Below the pieces are notes generated by a model. That model had not been told where the DNA came from, made no database searches, and saw nothing but the letters and a program-made list of their open reading frames with translations. A DNA stretch of 60,000 nt from contig NC_088320.1 in assembly GCF_910592395.1 (NCBI RefSeq), positions 3,102,001-3,162,000 on the forward strand. The letters are read 5' to 3'. The position numbers were made by a program, and so were the translations under genes. The stretch is from Lineus longissimus. Taxonomy: Eukaryota > Nemertea > Pilidiophora > Heteronemertea > Lineidae. Shown here in pieces: positions 47,701 to 59,499 of the stretch; position 1 is the stretch's first letter, and each line of letters opens with the position of its first letter.

Positions 47701-48611
47701 AGCGAATGCGCACGCACCAGTCACTGGCAAGTCACGTCATGGCGCGGGTAAATTCAAATCTCCTTACAACACAATACAAGGGGAAAGTTGGGAAAGCCCA
47801 AATCAAAGTCATTCATTCAATGACAATCGTCACGCAAACGTCAACAAACCATGCCAATTGTTGAAAGCCTTATCATTCAAAAAAGAAATTGCAACTTATG
47901 AGTTGGTAATTGAGAGTAAAGTTTCTTTCTCTTGGCTTAATAGTAATAATAATCAGCCCCCCCCCCCCCCCCCCCCCCCCCAATCACTGCACGGACGGAT
48001 CCCGGAGGCGGATTTTTCGGTTGTGACATTGTCTTCGTCATTTATACACATATTATACTTCATATCCAGTGTTTTCCTTTTACGCACAGGTGCCTTTTAT
48101 TTCGTTGTCTTCTTTATCATGTAACTGTTTTAATTTGATTGCTCTATCAAACTATACTAGAAAAGAAGTGACCGTAAGGCTGGGTTACATCGATTCCCAG
48201 TCCAGTCCCATGCGGCATAATGAAAGAGTGTATTGTCAATGGTGTTTTCACGTATATATACTTTATTAATAATTATTATTTTACATTTCATTTTAGGTTG
48301 GCAGCGACATAGACGTATTGGCCAAGCAGATTGATGCAACCAAGTACACACAGCCAATCATAATTGGCATTGGACCAAGAATTAGACCGGTCCAGTACTT
48401 CATAGTGGTTGACTTCCAGCCAATTCAAGCGGGGTCAACCATTATAGAAGCATTTGACATGCTTTTTAAAGTGCATTACGTCTTTGACGTTCATTTCGCG
48501 CCCCAACTTGATAACTTCTATGGTCTTTTTCAGACAGTTACCTATGCTGTGGTGGCAAAACCAATGAAGCCACAGTTGCTTTCGGCAGTTAGTGCCATTG
48601 GTCTCCAGTAG
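44724..48611 (+). CDS. Intron-containing gene or remnant inside the 7-kb element
   Basis: Three exon candidates lie on the plus strand. (1) 44724 (or ATG 44742) to 44808 encodes MEELSAVLEKEGFGQELVDT and LR, a short helical SAM-like piece. (2) From 46816, joined in phase (G|AA = Glu), it gives LREKDPDAIMLGIDEAKR, then a very basic run (KRKRKAAMNKRHRANKRKR) and a coiled-coil-like tail to about 47093. (3) 48297-48611 after acceptor CATTTTAG encodes about 104 residues with QPIIIGIGPRIRPVQYFIVV, AFDMLFKVHYVFDV and NFYGLFQTVTY, ending in TAG. Exon 3 resembles, from memory, the C-terminal domain of a family of uncharacterised animal proteins with FKxHYVF...NFYxFxQT motifs. The exon 2-3 joint does not keep phase, and near 47048 an A-run suggests a frameshift, so this may be a pseudogene or may lack an exon. 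Confidence 0.5.
45651..46445 (+). repeat. Tandem array, 180/200-bp units with internal hairpin
   Basis: Units start near 45651, 45852, 46032, 46213 and 46412 (partial). Two length variants alternate: about 200 bp with ATGATGCTAGTTGCAGACC, and about 180 bp without it. Each full unit contains GTTGCCT...AGGCAAC, a 7-bp stem around a 24-nt loop. The array lies in the intron between exons 1 and 2 of the enclosed gene. Confidence 0.95.
47957..47981 (+). repeat. Poly-C tract
   Basis: Twenty-five consecutive C residues lie within the 7-kb element. It is likely to be length-variable and unreliable in sequencing. The Pro-run in the frame crossing it is an artefact. Confidence 0.95.
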
Positions 48612-48961
48612 ACCCATATCTATTTACAGTTGTGCTCATGAGTATTCATATCCCTGTTTATTTTACCTTATTCCTATGGTGAGCCGATTTCGGCTTTCAC
48701 TACATGGCATATCATCTAACAGTGTTTATATCTCGAATTTACCAAAAGCTTTTCGAAGTATTTCAAATTATCGTGAAAATATCAAAATATCAAATACAGT
48801 ATCATGAAAATCCTACTTTTTAAAAACTCAATGATATTTGTGAAAAATTGCTGGGCACTGAAAGTATGATGTCTCCTTAGATGGATATTGAAGGATGTTT
48901 TTATAAATCTTGCCTCATCTTGCCTCATGATATTTGACCCTCAGTGAGCATATCGACCCTT

Positions 48962-48978
48962 AATAAAACACGAATAAA
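48962..48978 (+). terminator. Candidate polyadenylation signals of the enclosed gene
   Basis: AATAAA occurs at 48962-48967 and again at 48973-48978, about 350 bp after the stop codon of the last exon candidate and still within the 7-kb element. Confidence 0.4.
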
Positions 48979-50024
48979 GCCCTTATTTGTGGATTTTTTT
49001 GGGTGAAAATGACATGATCTGCTTTTGAAATTGAAATCAGTCCAAAATGGATTGGACTGATTTCAATCTTCTTCCTGACTGTATTATACAATGTGCATTA
49101 TCAGGATTATACAGGATATAATCTAATGAAATTAAGAATAATCCGAAGATCTAGTATTGTCAAATCGTATTTTTTGTAAATTGAATACCAGAGGATGATC
49201 ATAGGCCGCATTGTTATACAACGGATTGCATTGAAAATTGATATTTATTGTTCAGCAATTTCAAGCGCCTGGGGAATCTGATGACGGTTTACGATTTGGT
49301 CTTAGTCTCGGACAATATATATAAATGATGTTAGGCAAATTTCTGTAGTACATTGCAGGTTTTGTGTTATGAATTCTGGTGTTGTTCAGTTTGATAAAAT
49401 AAGTACTTCTAAACGGTGTGTAAGGAACACCATGGATTATAAATCTTATATATTATATATCTTTATAATACCTCCATGGGAACACTAAGGTGTTACTTAA
49501 ATGATGGTGTTGTCTGAATGTTAACTGAATTATGGCGCCAGCTATTTCGGGGCTGAGTTGATGTTATTAAGTATACTAATACAAGTATTCAGTGACGAGG
49601 AACATTTCGACCTAATGCTAAAATGAAAAAAATGAAAACTATGAGGTTTCATGGCATCAGGATCAGCTCCATGTTGAATTTTCAGAATGTCCATTTTCTC
49701 GTCTTTCCTAGCATGTACGATAAATGAATCGATCATGTATATCTCTCTCGTTGCACACCACGGTTTTCTAAAACTTCAATAAAAAAGTCATAACGTTTCA
49801 AAGCATTCGATTGTGTTTGTTTCGTTTACTGAATCAATCCCGAGGCCGCTTCGAACTGCACCGTTGAATATTATACTACAAGCAGCAGCTGTAATGCTAC
49901 CAGGTGAGCTGATAGCCGGTCTCCGCTTTCGTTCGAGCATGGGAACGGCATCAGTAACTCTCCTGAACTCTCCTGGACTTACTTGCAAGAAGTGTGTGAC
50001 TGATAACCTTTTCAGCGCAAATTG

Positions 50025-50151
50025 GCTCGTTAAAAGAGCGATCATGCACTTCCAACGAGTGAAATTATTCGCTCGTTGAGGAAGGGCCCGAGCGAATTAT
50101 CGAGCGAATAATTTCACTCGTTTGAAGTGCATGACCGCTCTTTTAACGAGC
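50025..50151. repeat. Large palindrome, 51-bp arms
   Basis: Left arm 50025-50075 (begins GCTCGTTAAAAGAGCGATCA) pairs with 50101-50151 at all but a few positions, around a 25-nt loop. It lies at the inner edge of the right terminal region of the 7-kb element and is made of the same AAAGAGCG and ACGAGTGAA words. Confidence 0.9.
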
Positions 50152-50406
50152 GAATGGAAACTTTGATCACTCTTTCAAAGAGCGAATGGAAACTTTTATC
50201 ACTCGGGACCATTCCTAAAAGAGCGAATGCTTTCACTCTTTCAACGAGCGAATTTCGCTCGGTTTTAGCTCTTTAAAAGAGCGAATAGTTTCACTCTTTC
50301 ATAAGAGCGAATTTCGCTCTGTGAAGAGCGATCACTAATATAGCTCTTTCAAAGAGCGAGAATTCGCTCTTAAAGAGCGAGAATTCACTCGTTTGTTTTT
50401 AGAGAG
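50152..50406 (-). repeat. Right terminal repeat region of the 7-kb element
   Basis: At least eight CTCTTT(N)AAAGAGCGAA-type mini-hairpins lead to the terminal 25-bp inverted repeat, which ends AAAAACAAACGAGTGAATT when read inward from the right. It is longer than the left array, so the ends are asymmetric outside the terminal 25 bp. Confidence 0.75.
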
Positions 50407-51690
50407 TAGACCTCAAACAGCCGTTGTATAGCAAATGTAACAAGTTTGCCTAACCTGCAGTTATTTCCTTGAAGAAAATATACATTGAAATAAAAAGATG
50501 ATAGAATAGCTATGACGGTGATAAAAATTAGTCTTTAAAACCAAGAATATGCATAAATGTATAGTTGAAATACACGTAGTCAATTGAGTCAAATGTCTAT
50601 TTCCTGTTCTATAAATTCTGAGTTGATACCAAAAGTATTTCTATAGAATTAGTTATTAGAAATCCATCATTCAGTAATACACGACAAGGTGGCAACTTAA
50701 TGAGTTGTAATCAGACAAATGTTACAAGTCAAATAACCAATAGAGATAACATAGTGGTGTGACAACTGGTTGCAGGGCCCGGGGTGACCGGAGTGGTCGC
50801 GCCAGGTGCGAGAATCTCACCGGGTTCCGCGGGACTCGCAAAGCCTGACTGTCATTGGGACAAGTCCTGATTAAACAACAAGTCTCAATTAAACAAATTA
50901 GAATCATTAGGGCCGTGATTAGGCACGTCTGAGTCGTGAATAAGCAGATGTTTGAATTTTTCCAAGTTATCTTCAACTCAATCAAAGAGCGATTTGAGTA
51001 CGTTTGCTATTAGTGTTTGATAGTATATTTCCAATTAAGTCACGCCTATGCGTCACTTTATTTGTTAATTTGTATTTTATGTTTCATTATAGTTTGATTT
51101 TATGATTGTGTGATAGAGGTAACCGAGACATAACACTGATCATGCACGTTGGATCATGATAGGATTGTATCAATTGATATAATTATATCTTAATGTTTCC
51201 GCCTGACGCGAGGTTAAGTTCATTTAGTCATGGCTGAAAATCGTGAGTTCGAACAAATATGTAGTTTTATAAGGTCCTATTGAGGTTTATGACAGTGCCC
51301 TTGATGACGGGCTCCCTCTGGGTTGCCAACAAACAGTACATGGGCATGTGATCCTCCGAATAGAGAGAATTCTCTCCCGCTCCTTTGTTACAAGTTGGTG
51401 ACAAAATCAGCGCCGGTCTGTTGAGTATCTATGTGACATTTTCTTAAAATATGAAGAAAATGAATCATGAATCTTTTCAATTTATAATCACACAAGTGTG
51501 ATTATTACGCAATAGGGAATAATCAGTTGACGAATGATCTTTCTTTGATGTTGGATTACGTCTTTTATGACCAATATTACGTCATGGTGACGCAATAAAC
51601 GGTGACTTCAAAGAAGAAGCTTCGTTTCAGTATTTGTCGTTTTACATGTACATGTGTATATTCCTTTATCAAACTTCAAACACTCCGGAT

Positions 51691-52510
51691 ATACAGTGGA
51701 ACCCCGGTCGGTGACCATCCCGGTAACGCGACCACCCTGCTATGACGACCAAGAATCGCCAATGGTTTCCTCTCTAATTACTATTACAAGGCCCTCGGTA
51801 ACACCACATCCCAGATACCCAGACCACGACCACTGGATTGGGTGGTCCCAATGACCAAATTCATCCCTCTAACCCAACTAAAGGGCCTAATTGCCGTAAT
51901 CGGTCGTGACCGTGTCTCCAATTAACCTGGCAATTATTACCTCGGGCAAAGCTCTCTCTTAATTATTTTAACACCACGGACAGTGGCAATCATGAGAATC
52001 CATATGAAAACTTTTGTAAAGGCAGTTACTATCAGTTGAAAACTAATAAACTGCGTTTTACTAACGTTTTTGGGTACCGATAGCAAAAATCATGTGATTT
52101 GCATTAAGTTAGGCATCGTTTAATCACCGAACCCATTGAAGCATTCTAAAAATGTGGAATGATGAGAACTGAAAAGACGAATGCTGCCATGATTTCTGTT
52201 AAGAAATTAATTGCGACAAATGTGTCGTGCTGCAGATGAAACAAATTTTCAAGTCCAAATATTTTTTTCACTTGTTTTTTTTCTGCACAAAATGAGGAAA
52301 CATTGTCAGTCCCAAAATTGTTTGGCTTTGAAAAAAATTTAAAAAATTTGAACTAATAAAAAAAAATTCAAATCTGAAGGATGAAAATATTTCTATGTCC
52401 AAATATTTTTTTCACTCGTTTATTTTCTGCTCAAAATGAATATGCATCATCAGCCCCAAAAATTTTTGGCATTGAAAATTTTCCTGAATTTTGAACTTAT
52501 GAAAAAATTC
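51691..52510. mobile_element. Repeat relics related to 22783-23100
   Basis: CAGTGGAACCCCGGTCGGTG at 51692, followed by GTAACGCGACCACC, echoes the end at 22783. At about 52240-52330 and 52390-52480 are two tandem diverged copies of an AT-rich block (AAGTCCAAATATTTTTTTCAC, then TCTGC.CAAAATGA, then CAGCCCCAAAA). That block is the reverse complement of sequence at 22955-23045. No coding capacity. Confidence 0.6.
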
Positions 52511-52689
52511 AACTGAGGGGGCGGAAAATGCATTTCTCACAACCGAGCCTGCAGTAATATACATGTAATGTACACTGCACTGAGCCCTGAAATAAACAGT
52601 TGAAAACATGATGATGTTGCACCAAGGTAAAAATGGGTGTCCAGATGTTACCCAAGCCCCTATCCACCCCAAAACATTCAGGACCCCAA

Positions 52690-52980
52690 TTTAATCAACT
52701 AATTAAAGATTAATGCGGGGACAGGTCCCGCAATTGATCGGCCGTCTTGACTCCGCATGTCATGACAAGGACGCCATGTTTGTTCCTAAGCGCCCCCATT
52801 GTCCGAAGTGTCGGAACTTGATCATTTCGACGCCTGGACCTGACCCGAGAATGGCTTTATTTGCTCAATTTATACGATATTGGTGCAATTCTAATTTTAT
52901 CCTTTTAATTAGTCTTCCTGTGTCTAATTAATGGGTGATTGAACTAGAGCGCTGGGGTCGATTAGGGTGCTAAGCAGTTT
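52690..52980. promoter_or_regulatory. Candidate Mnx intronic enhancer (a)
   Basis: Non-repetitive sequence of mixed composition with TAATCAACTAATTAAAG, TTTTAATTAGTC and GTCTAATTAATGGGTG homeodomain-type sites. Identified by composition only; conservation is untested. Confidence 0.25.
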
Positions 52981-54039
52981 CGTTTGGGATTGATCAGACA
53001 TCTTGTAGTGTGATAGGCAAGGATATAACGAGATACCCTTATAATCACGAAACATATAAACGGCCCTCCAAATGTCGATGAAAATGATCTCTCCCAAAAG
53101 ATCAATTTGAATTTAATATTATTATTCAATTCATGCGCTCTTTATCTGTTCAAAATGTCCATGCATTCAATTCTAATTCAAAAATTAACACATCTGTCTC
53201 TATTGACCTTGATTTTTTAATTAGCCATTTAATTTTTCACGATTGTTTGATTCTTACGTTATTTCTGTAGAAAGACATTTCTTTTAATTAGATTTGATTT
53301 TGGACTAATTAGGAGATACATTCGATTGGCTTGACGTGCCACATTACGTGACGTGCAGTCTTGAGGAATAGTCTCTTCCATCTCCAGTCAACATTGCAAT
53401 CCTTTGCTCAAACAATAATTTCTTTTGTCGATTTCATTATAATAGGCATACATTTAGTCAAAGTGTAGAGCCTTTTCTCTATCTGAGTAAAATGTGTCGT
53501 CTATAGCTGCCAACCGTAGCATCTCATCAGTTGAGCCAACAGAATGAACGTTGGTCACATGATAGTCACATGATTGCATCCGCGGAAGTCCTATTGATTC
53601 TGACATTGACAAATCATGGTGATAGGTTTCCTTGTTTGTTATCTTGTGTATTATTGGAAGACACTGGGTCGACAGTGATGCACGCTATGTCAAGGCTGTA
53701 AAAGAAGAGAGTTACATTTAACACCAGGGTGCCAAAAAATGCAGTGCGGGGTGTGGTGTCCACTGGATTCGCCCTTTCCTTCGTCCTCACTCAGCAGATA
53801 ATTTTCGTCAACAACAACTTTGTGTCTCTCGCAGTCGCAACACGAATCATAAACTATGTGGTTTGCTTACCAATTATTTAAATGTTGAACCAGTTCTTCT
53901 AAAATGCCACTCAAATCCAAACCCGAACCAGTGTTGCTTTTCAATTTTACTTAAAACTTAAAATTCAAGTCTTAAACTCATCTGTCTGAAAAAGTTGTGG
54001 TTTTCCCAAAATGAATCTGTACTGTTTTTCTTCTTTATA

Positions 54040-54280
54040 GCTGCGTTCCATGTCTAAACAGCGTCTCCGTCTTGGCACTCCGCCCCCAATGGCTGATTAT
54101 TCCCTCACTTATAATTCTCCATCTGATTGGCATGGACGCTGCGTTTGTAACGCTGAGTAATAGCGAGCTAACGATGTCATTAATGTCGTTGCTCTATTGG
54201 CATAATGAATGTCTCAACAGAGACATGTATCAGCATAAATTGGCAGCGTACTTCTGGGCTCTTTAGAGGATCGTGTTTTA
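54040..54280. promoter_or_regulatory. Candidate Mnx intronic enhancer (b)
   Basis: A block of even composition with CACTTATAATTC, GCGAGCTAACG and repeated CATTAATG/CATAATGAATG words. It has no repeats and no coding support. Proposed from contrast with the flanking AT-rich DNA. Confidence 0.2.
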
Positions 54281-56299
54281 ATGGCTAATAGACATCGGTT
54301 GTATACTATACATTTTGTATGTATGTTTGAGGTACTTTCCTAATGTGCCAAATAATAGAACAAGATGACCATATACTTTATCAGATTCGTTACAAGCATC
54401 AGTCTTTTGACATTGTGTATATGTTATTTCTGGCGAGGTAGTGACGTCTTTTTTTCGCATCACCACTAGACGGAAAGACGCCTTACCTTTTCTCAAATGA
54501 CAAATATCCTGAACATCAAACATACCGATTGGGTATCTCAACCTGAATGGAACGTTTAAGAAAAATACATCATTGACTGTTGCTTTATCTCATCAAACTG
54601 AGTAAATTTCCAACTTCGTTGCCCTTTTTGCATCTGGTGTACACAAAACCCTGATGTATAGGTCTACACACATACGAATTCAACACCAGATATTTGATTG
54701 ATACGGTACCGTATCTGTATTTTCGTCACGATTCACTACCGCCATTAGCTGTTTGTAGCCTTTCGATTAGAATTATAAGCCTCAAACACGCTTTCTCGGT
54801 GTCTGTCCCGCGAATCTTGAACAGCCACATCTTGTACAAGATAGTCGAGATTGAAAAAGGTTGATTGAAATTCTGCGCCTTGTTCCTTTTGTCTATCATC
54901 ATGTTGTTCAATTCAATCGTTGAATTATTGTAATCATTCACTGATAGTTGATTAATTGATTTAACCCTTTATTTTGAGCATTCTTCTCCATGTATATTTC
55001 TGATATTTCATAGATATCCTCAGCGACTGCCGAAAGCGAGCGAAATATTTTCCTTATATAAAATCTCCTGAAATTAACGAAAAAGGTCAACACGATTAAA
55101 CCAATTAATAACTTAAATAGTTTTTAATAATGACGGAATCAGCACTAAATTAAGTTAGGAACCATAAATTCGTGTCCGTCACTGTATGCACAACTTATAT
55201 TCGTGGTTTTCTCCCTATTCTGAGCGGGGTACGCATTTTATTTTTCGCCGTGTGCCTCTGATAGAGCATATTTCGGATCATTTAACAAGATTGCGAAGCA
55301 GTTAACAAACAGTTTAACACGATAAAATCTTAATTGAATCAACTATGGCACTAAACGTTCGATCAATGGAGAAAGGCAATGAGATTTAAAAGTTTAAGGG
55401 CTGTATAATCGATTTATGAACATGGTAACATTTTTCATCGTTCCAAATTGAACACATCACTACTTCATTTCTGTCATTTTTAAGTTTCATTTATAATGTT
55501 CACCCATCCTTCCCTTCCGAGGTGTTCTTGAGTACTCTCTCTTTATTCATGCAGAGCAGATAAACCAACCTACTCAGCATGCTAAATTATCACATCGTTA
55601 TAAAGTGTTCAGATCCGGTGCAGAGCTGCCATGAAGCGGTATTGATACAACCGCTAATCAACTGTCGTAAATATTTGTCACAAAATGGCCATTAGGTGCT
55701 GTATCACATTCCGGCAGAGTCGTCTCTCATCTCTTCGCGGAACTGCCAGCTTCACGGGCTGAATCTTGCGCGGGCAACCTGTGAAGTCGAACCACAATAA
55801 CATAAATCAGTAAAACATGCATGGTCGGAGTGTTTTAGAAGTGAAATGAAAACAAACATGGTTGACATGAATGAGTGAATGAATGAATGAACACCCTTTC
55901 ATTTTTTTTCCTACAGGATGCCTAACCGTAGGCCTATTTTAGTTTTCCAATGGAAATTTCGAGAAAAAAAACCAGCAACCGAGCTTGTTAACTCTTCCGA
56001 GAAACAACGCTGATGTTTCATTTCTTCCTGGACTATATATCTCCTGTTCCGTTATATTCTACTGAAGGCGCAGGGTGGCCGACCTGGGTCGGTTTTATGT
56101 ATCGATGAACATGTTTCACTGGTCAGGAATCTTCACTTCTTGTAAGCATCAGGTCGCGAAAGCAGGCCTCTTATCTCCACGGATGGATGGCGCGTCTGTA
56201 TTCTTCCGCGTCGAGAGGGGGTGCTTATTATACCCTCCACCTAGAGAGGGAGTGTTGATTAGCTCTCATCAGGCGCTCGTCAGCGTTTCGTAATTGTTC

Positions 56300-57010
56300 T
56301 CGCGAGAATTGAAAGTGATTAGCTAAAACTAATCACGCCAGAAAACATCTTAATTAGCGGGAGTAGTAAACTGTCGGCTTTATCGTTCTAATTTACCGCG
56401 TCATTTGCGCATTTGTCTCTTGTGCTGTATTATCCTAAATGGGCAATTTAACAGAATTGTAGCAATACGCGGAAGAAGCGATGCATCATGGGAGACATTC
56501 CTCATCATTCTGGGAAGAATTCCACCCAACACCGTAATAGCCTAAGTGCCGAGGTAAAGTGCCGCGATGAATATAAAAGATTTTTATTTGACAAATTTAA
56601 TCACGGAAGAATAGTATCAGCAAAATCAGGACCTGGGAAGATGAGTTAAGTCCCCTCTTAGATGCCAAGGCGGACGCTAGTGGCTGCGCACCCCTCCATG
56701 CATCGCCAAACCGGATTAATCGTGTCGACAACTTTTATTTTATCTCTATTTCATTTGATAATTAACTTAGTCTAAGATAACATGCCTAATTAACGCCGGC
56801 ATTTACCTAATTAACAGTGTCATTTAACAATATATGAGCCGCGGCTCCGATTAATCATATTTGGTAAATTCATCAGCAAGCAAGATGGCGGACGCAGCTG
56901 CGTTGCCGGCGTCCAATCATCGTCTGCAAACATACCACACAATTACGGAGAGATTAAACGGGCATCTCCGAATGACGGAGAAGGCAATTTGCTAATTTAA
57001 TTTTCAATTT
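56300..57010. promoter_or_regulatory. Candidate Mnx intronic enhancer (c)
   Basis: This is dense in homeodomain-type sites: GCTAAAACTAATC, CTTAATTAGCGG, GATAATTAAC, CCTAATTAACGCC, ACCTAATTAACAG and GCTAATTTAATT. Between them are GC-richer stretches (GCGGACGCAGCTGCGTTGCC). The alternation is typical of conserved non-coding elements around developmental genes, but it is inferred without alignment. Confidence 0.3.
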
Positions 57011-57589
57011 CTGGCCCATTAGTCTTTGGGGGTTTGCGCTAGTCTTCCGCTGCGAGGGTATTTGTATACATGACAACGAGATCTCGAGATGACGAGAATA
57101 AGAAATAGATTGCCGCGAGCCCTCGTCCCCAGGTGTCCAACGGGAAATCGATCAATGTGAGATATCATGATATGTTGCCGAAAAGATGAGACGTTTTTCG
57201 GGCTATGGCGATCTTGGACAACTGTACTTGTCAAGACTGAAGCAAATATGGCGAAATCCTTTTCTAAGGCCTCTTTTGAGAAATCGCCTTTGAAGTTCAA
57301 TCCTGGAGTTTTCAGTGGCAAATGTACTCAGGTTGTGCATTTGATTTCGGTTCCGTTCTGTCACTCCGATACAAAGCCCGTGCTCTGAAGCGAATTGTTA
57401 GGAGAGGAAAACGATGGTTTTATACACATGAACGTGTATACGTTTAGCCAAAAACGTAGCTGGGTCAAAACAGATCAATTTCAGAAATATTATGATGCTG
57501 TATTTCTGTCTGCCATCATGTCAGAATGCACTACACCATCTTTTCCACAGTAGCCGCCTGTAGCCGAGGCTGCGGCTGTCTTAGCCGGT

Positions 57590-58030
57590 CGCTTCCCATG
57601 ATATATATTAGCCTTTTCAATTTGATTGGGCATTAGGCTCCGTTGGGCCCAGAAACCCGCCATTAATCTGACTAATGAATTGTTTACGCGGGACGTCATG
57701 ACCGGAGAATGTGATGAAAGTAGAGCTAGTCTCGCATTCACAGCCGCTCACGGTGATCAAGCTGTAGATTCTCGGCCGCCAAGGAGCATTTGCCAGAATT
57801 GTCGCCCTAATTTTGCTGTAAAGCGAATTTGAGTGGAAGGCAAACCTAATTAATTGGTGCCGTTTTTCGCTGATGTTCGGGCTCTTGGGTCTTAAGGGGC
57901 TTTTCCAGGCGAGATTAGTCGTTTGGGAGCGGGCATCTGATGGGAGGGGTGATGTCGTGAAGCGTGGCTGAGAATATATTATTGAAAGCCCCGGATTGAC
58001 GCCATATATAGACACACAAAGGTCCATGTA
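57590..58030. promoter_or_regulatory. Candidate Mnx intronic enhancer (d)
   Basis: A repeat-free block containing CATTAATCTGACTAATGAATT, CCTAATTAATTGGTGCCG and GGGCTTTTCCAGG. The 136-codon minus frame crossing it looks like a chance frame in a balanced-composition block. Regulatory role inferred. Confidence 0.3.
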
Positions 58031-58379
58031 GAGGAAGGCGTGTATGGTATGTTCTTCGTTCTTGAACCTGATTGATTTTTTTTTTTTTTTTTTAGCGATA
58101 TATACATTTGGAGTTGATCTTTCAAAACATCACATACAAATAATAACACTTCATCAAATCGCGCGCAACACTGATCGTAAACAATATTCCACTCGATTTG
58201 TCAAGAAAAATGATTGATTATAACTGGGTCACGTGATCGTTTGCAGGTTCTGGTCCGGAGCATGCGGGACTTCTGTCGTCGACTCAACGAGACGTCGCTG
58301 CAACAGCTATTGTTGTTTCCCAAGTGTAAAGCAACATGTTTTACCATAACGAGAATAAAGTGTCAAATTAGATAAATTT

Positions 58380-58640
58380 TATAAACTTTGCGAGTTATGA
58401 CCGCCGTGAGCGTGCCACCTCATCATGGATTATGACCCGTAGCCCAACGCCTGCTCCGGGAGTAAATTGGCCATTTGGGAGTCATCCGCTTGGCTGGATC
58501 TAAATGGCGACCCAGCTCATTCATGGGCGGAACGATGCATTCAGACTTTCACGCTTGTTGACAAATTAATCGAATAGATTGATTGCATTTGGATAATGTG
58601 GCCAATCGGTGGGAGAAATATGCGAGAGGGCGAAATAATC
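58380..58640. promoter_or_regulatory. Candidate Mnx intronic enhancer (e)
   Basis: Mixed-composition, non-repetitive DNA with ATTATGACC, TAAATTGGCCATTTG, GACAAATTAATCGA and GGCCAATCGG. No coding or repeat explanation is seen. Confidence 0.25.
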
Positions 58641-59499
58641 AGGCAAATTACACGTCTTCTTTCAGTTAATCACGGTAACTGCACTCAGCAAAACAAAGGA
58701 GAGCTCTCGGTAATATATTCATTACTTCACCGTTAGAATGACTCAGTTAGTGTAATTTGGAGATGGAATGTGTTCAGTGCGCTGCTGAGCCTTGGCGGGC
58801 CCCATTGGATGGGATGGGTGGTTTGGTAATCGTGCCGGGAATCGTGCAGAATATTGTCAAGCTGACACAAATGGTAGATGATGCATTCGTATTATAAGTA
58901 CGGAATATTATCCAATTTTGGTTATGGAACAAATTCATTCGGCCATTTAACGTCTTCACCGATTGACGTAATTTTGAGCTAATTACTCCTGGCACTTTTG
59001 CATGAAAGACCAGTTCCTACATTTCAAAATTGAAACATAAAGTTATATTGACAGCCGACTTGATTCTTCACCTTGGCTGATTTACTAATTGCCTATTAAT
59101 TAGCATGATTGATATCTTAATTAACCGGTAGACACGTTCACATTCACTTGATCAATTCTGACTTAATCAATCATCGCGTTGTATCGAGTACATCTCTCAA
59201 ATGCGCATCATTCAAACTAAATGATGTTAAAATTGGTTTGCAAACTTTCATCGTCGGTGTCCTTATGATGGAATGGCTGTGACTGTCTCATGAAAAATCT
59301 CATTGCTGTTGAGATGGACGTTCCTTAAAAAATGTGATCTAGCTCATACTCCCCTTATGCAGAGGTTGATTTCATTTGGTGACTGACAAAAGCCATGGCA
59401 GATATATTAGAGGTATCAGGGTCGTAAACTGACCATGGAAAAAGGCTCCGACCACGCCTACATAGAGCTCAGATAAGCGAACACGAATCCTCCCTGAGG

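Larger units (their letters stand above)
43401..50406. mobile_element. 7.0-kb element with terminal inverted repeats and hairpin-repeat ends
   Basis: The left end CTCTCTTAAAACAAACGAGT and on (43401-43425) matches the reverse complement of the right end (50382-50406) at 24 of 25 positions. A TA dinucleotide lies outside each end (43399-43400 and 50407-50408), compatible with a TA target duplication but short enough to be chance. Inside each end are arrays of CGCTCTTT/AAAGAGCG and ACGAGTGAA words in both orientations: about 200 bp on the left and 380 bp on the right. The interior holds an intron-containing gene or gene remnant (44724-48611), a 180/200-bp tandem array, a tRNA-like sequence and a poly-C tract. 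I find no transposase motif. It is either a non-autonomous DNA transposon that took in a gene or an undescribed autonomous type. Confidence 0.65.

Noticed and set aside
47642-48124. 160-codon frame within the 7-kb element
   Set aside because: It crosses the 25-base poly-C tract, has no link in phase to the neighbouring exons and ends in hydrophobic low-complexity sequence.
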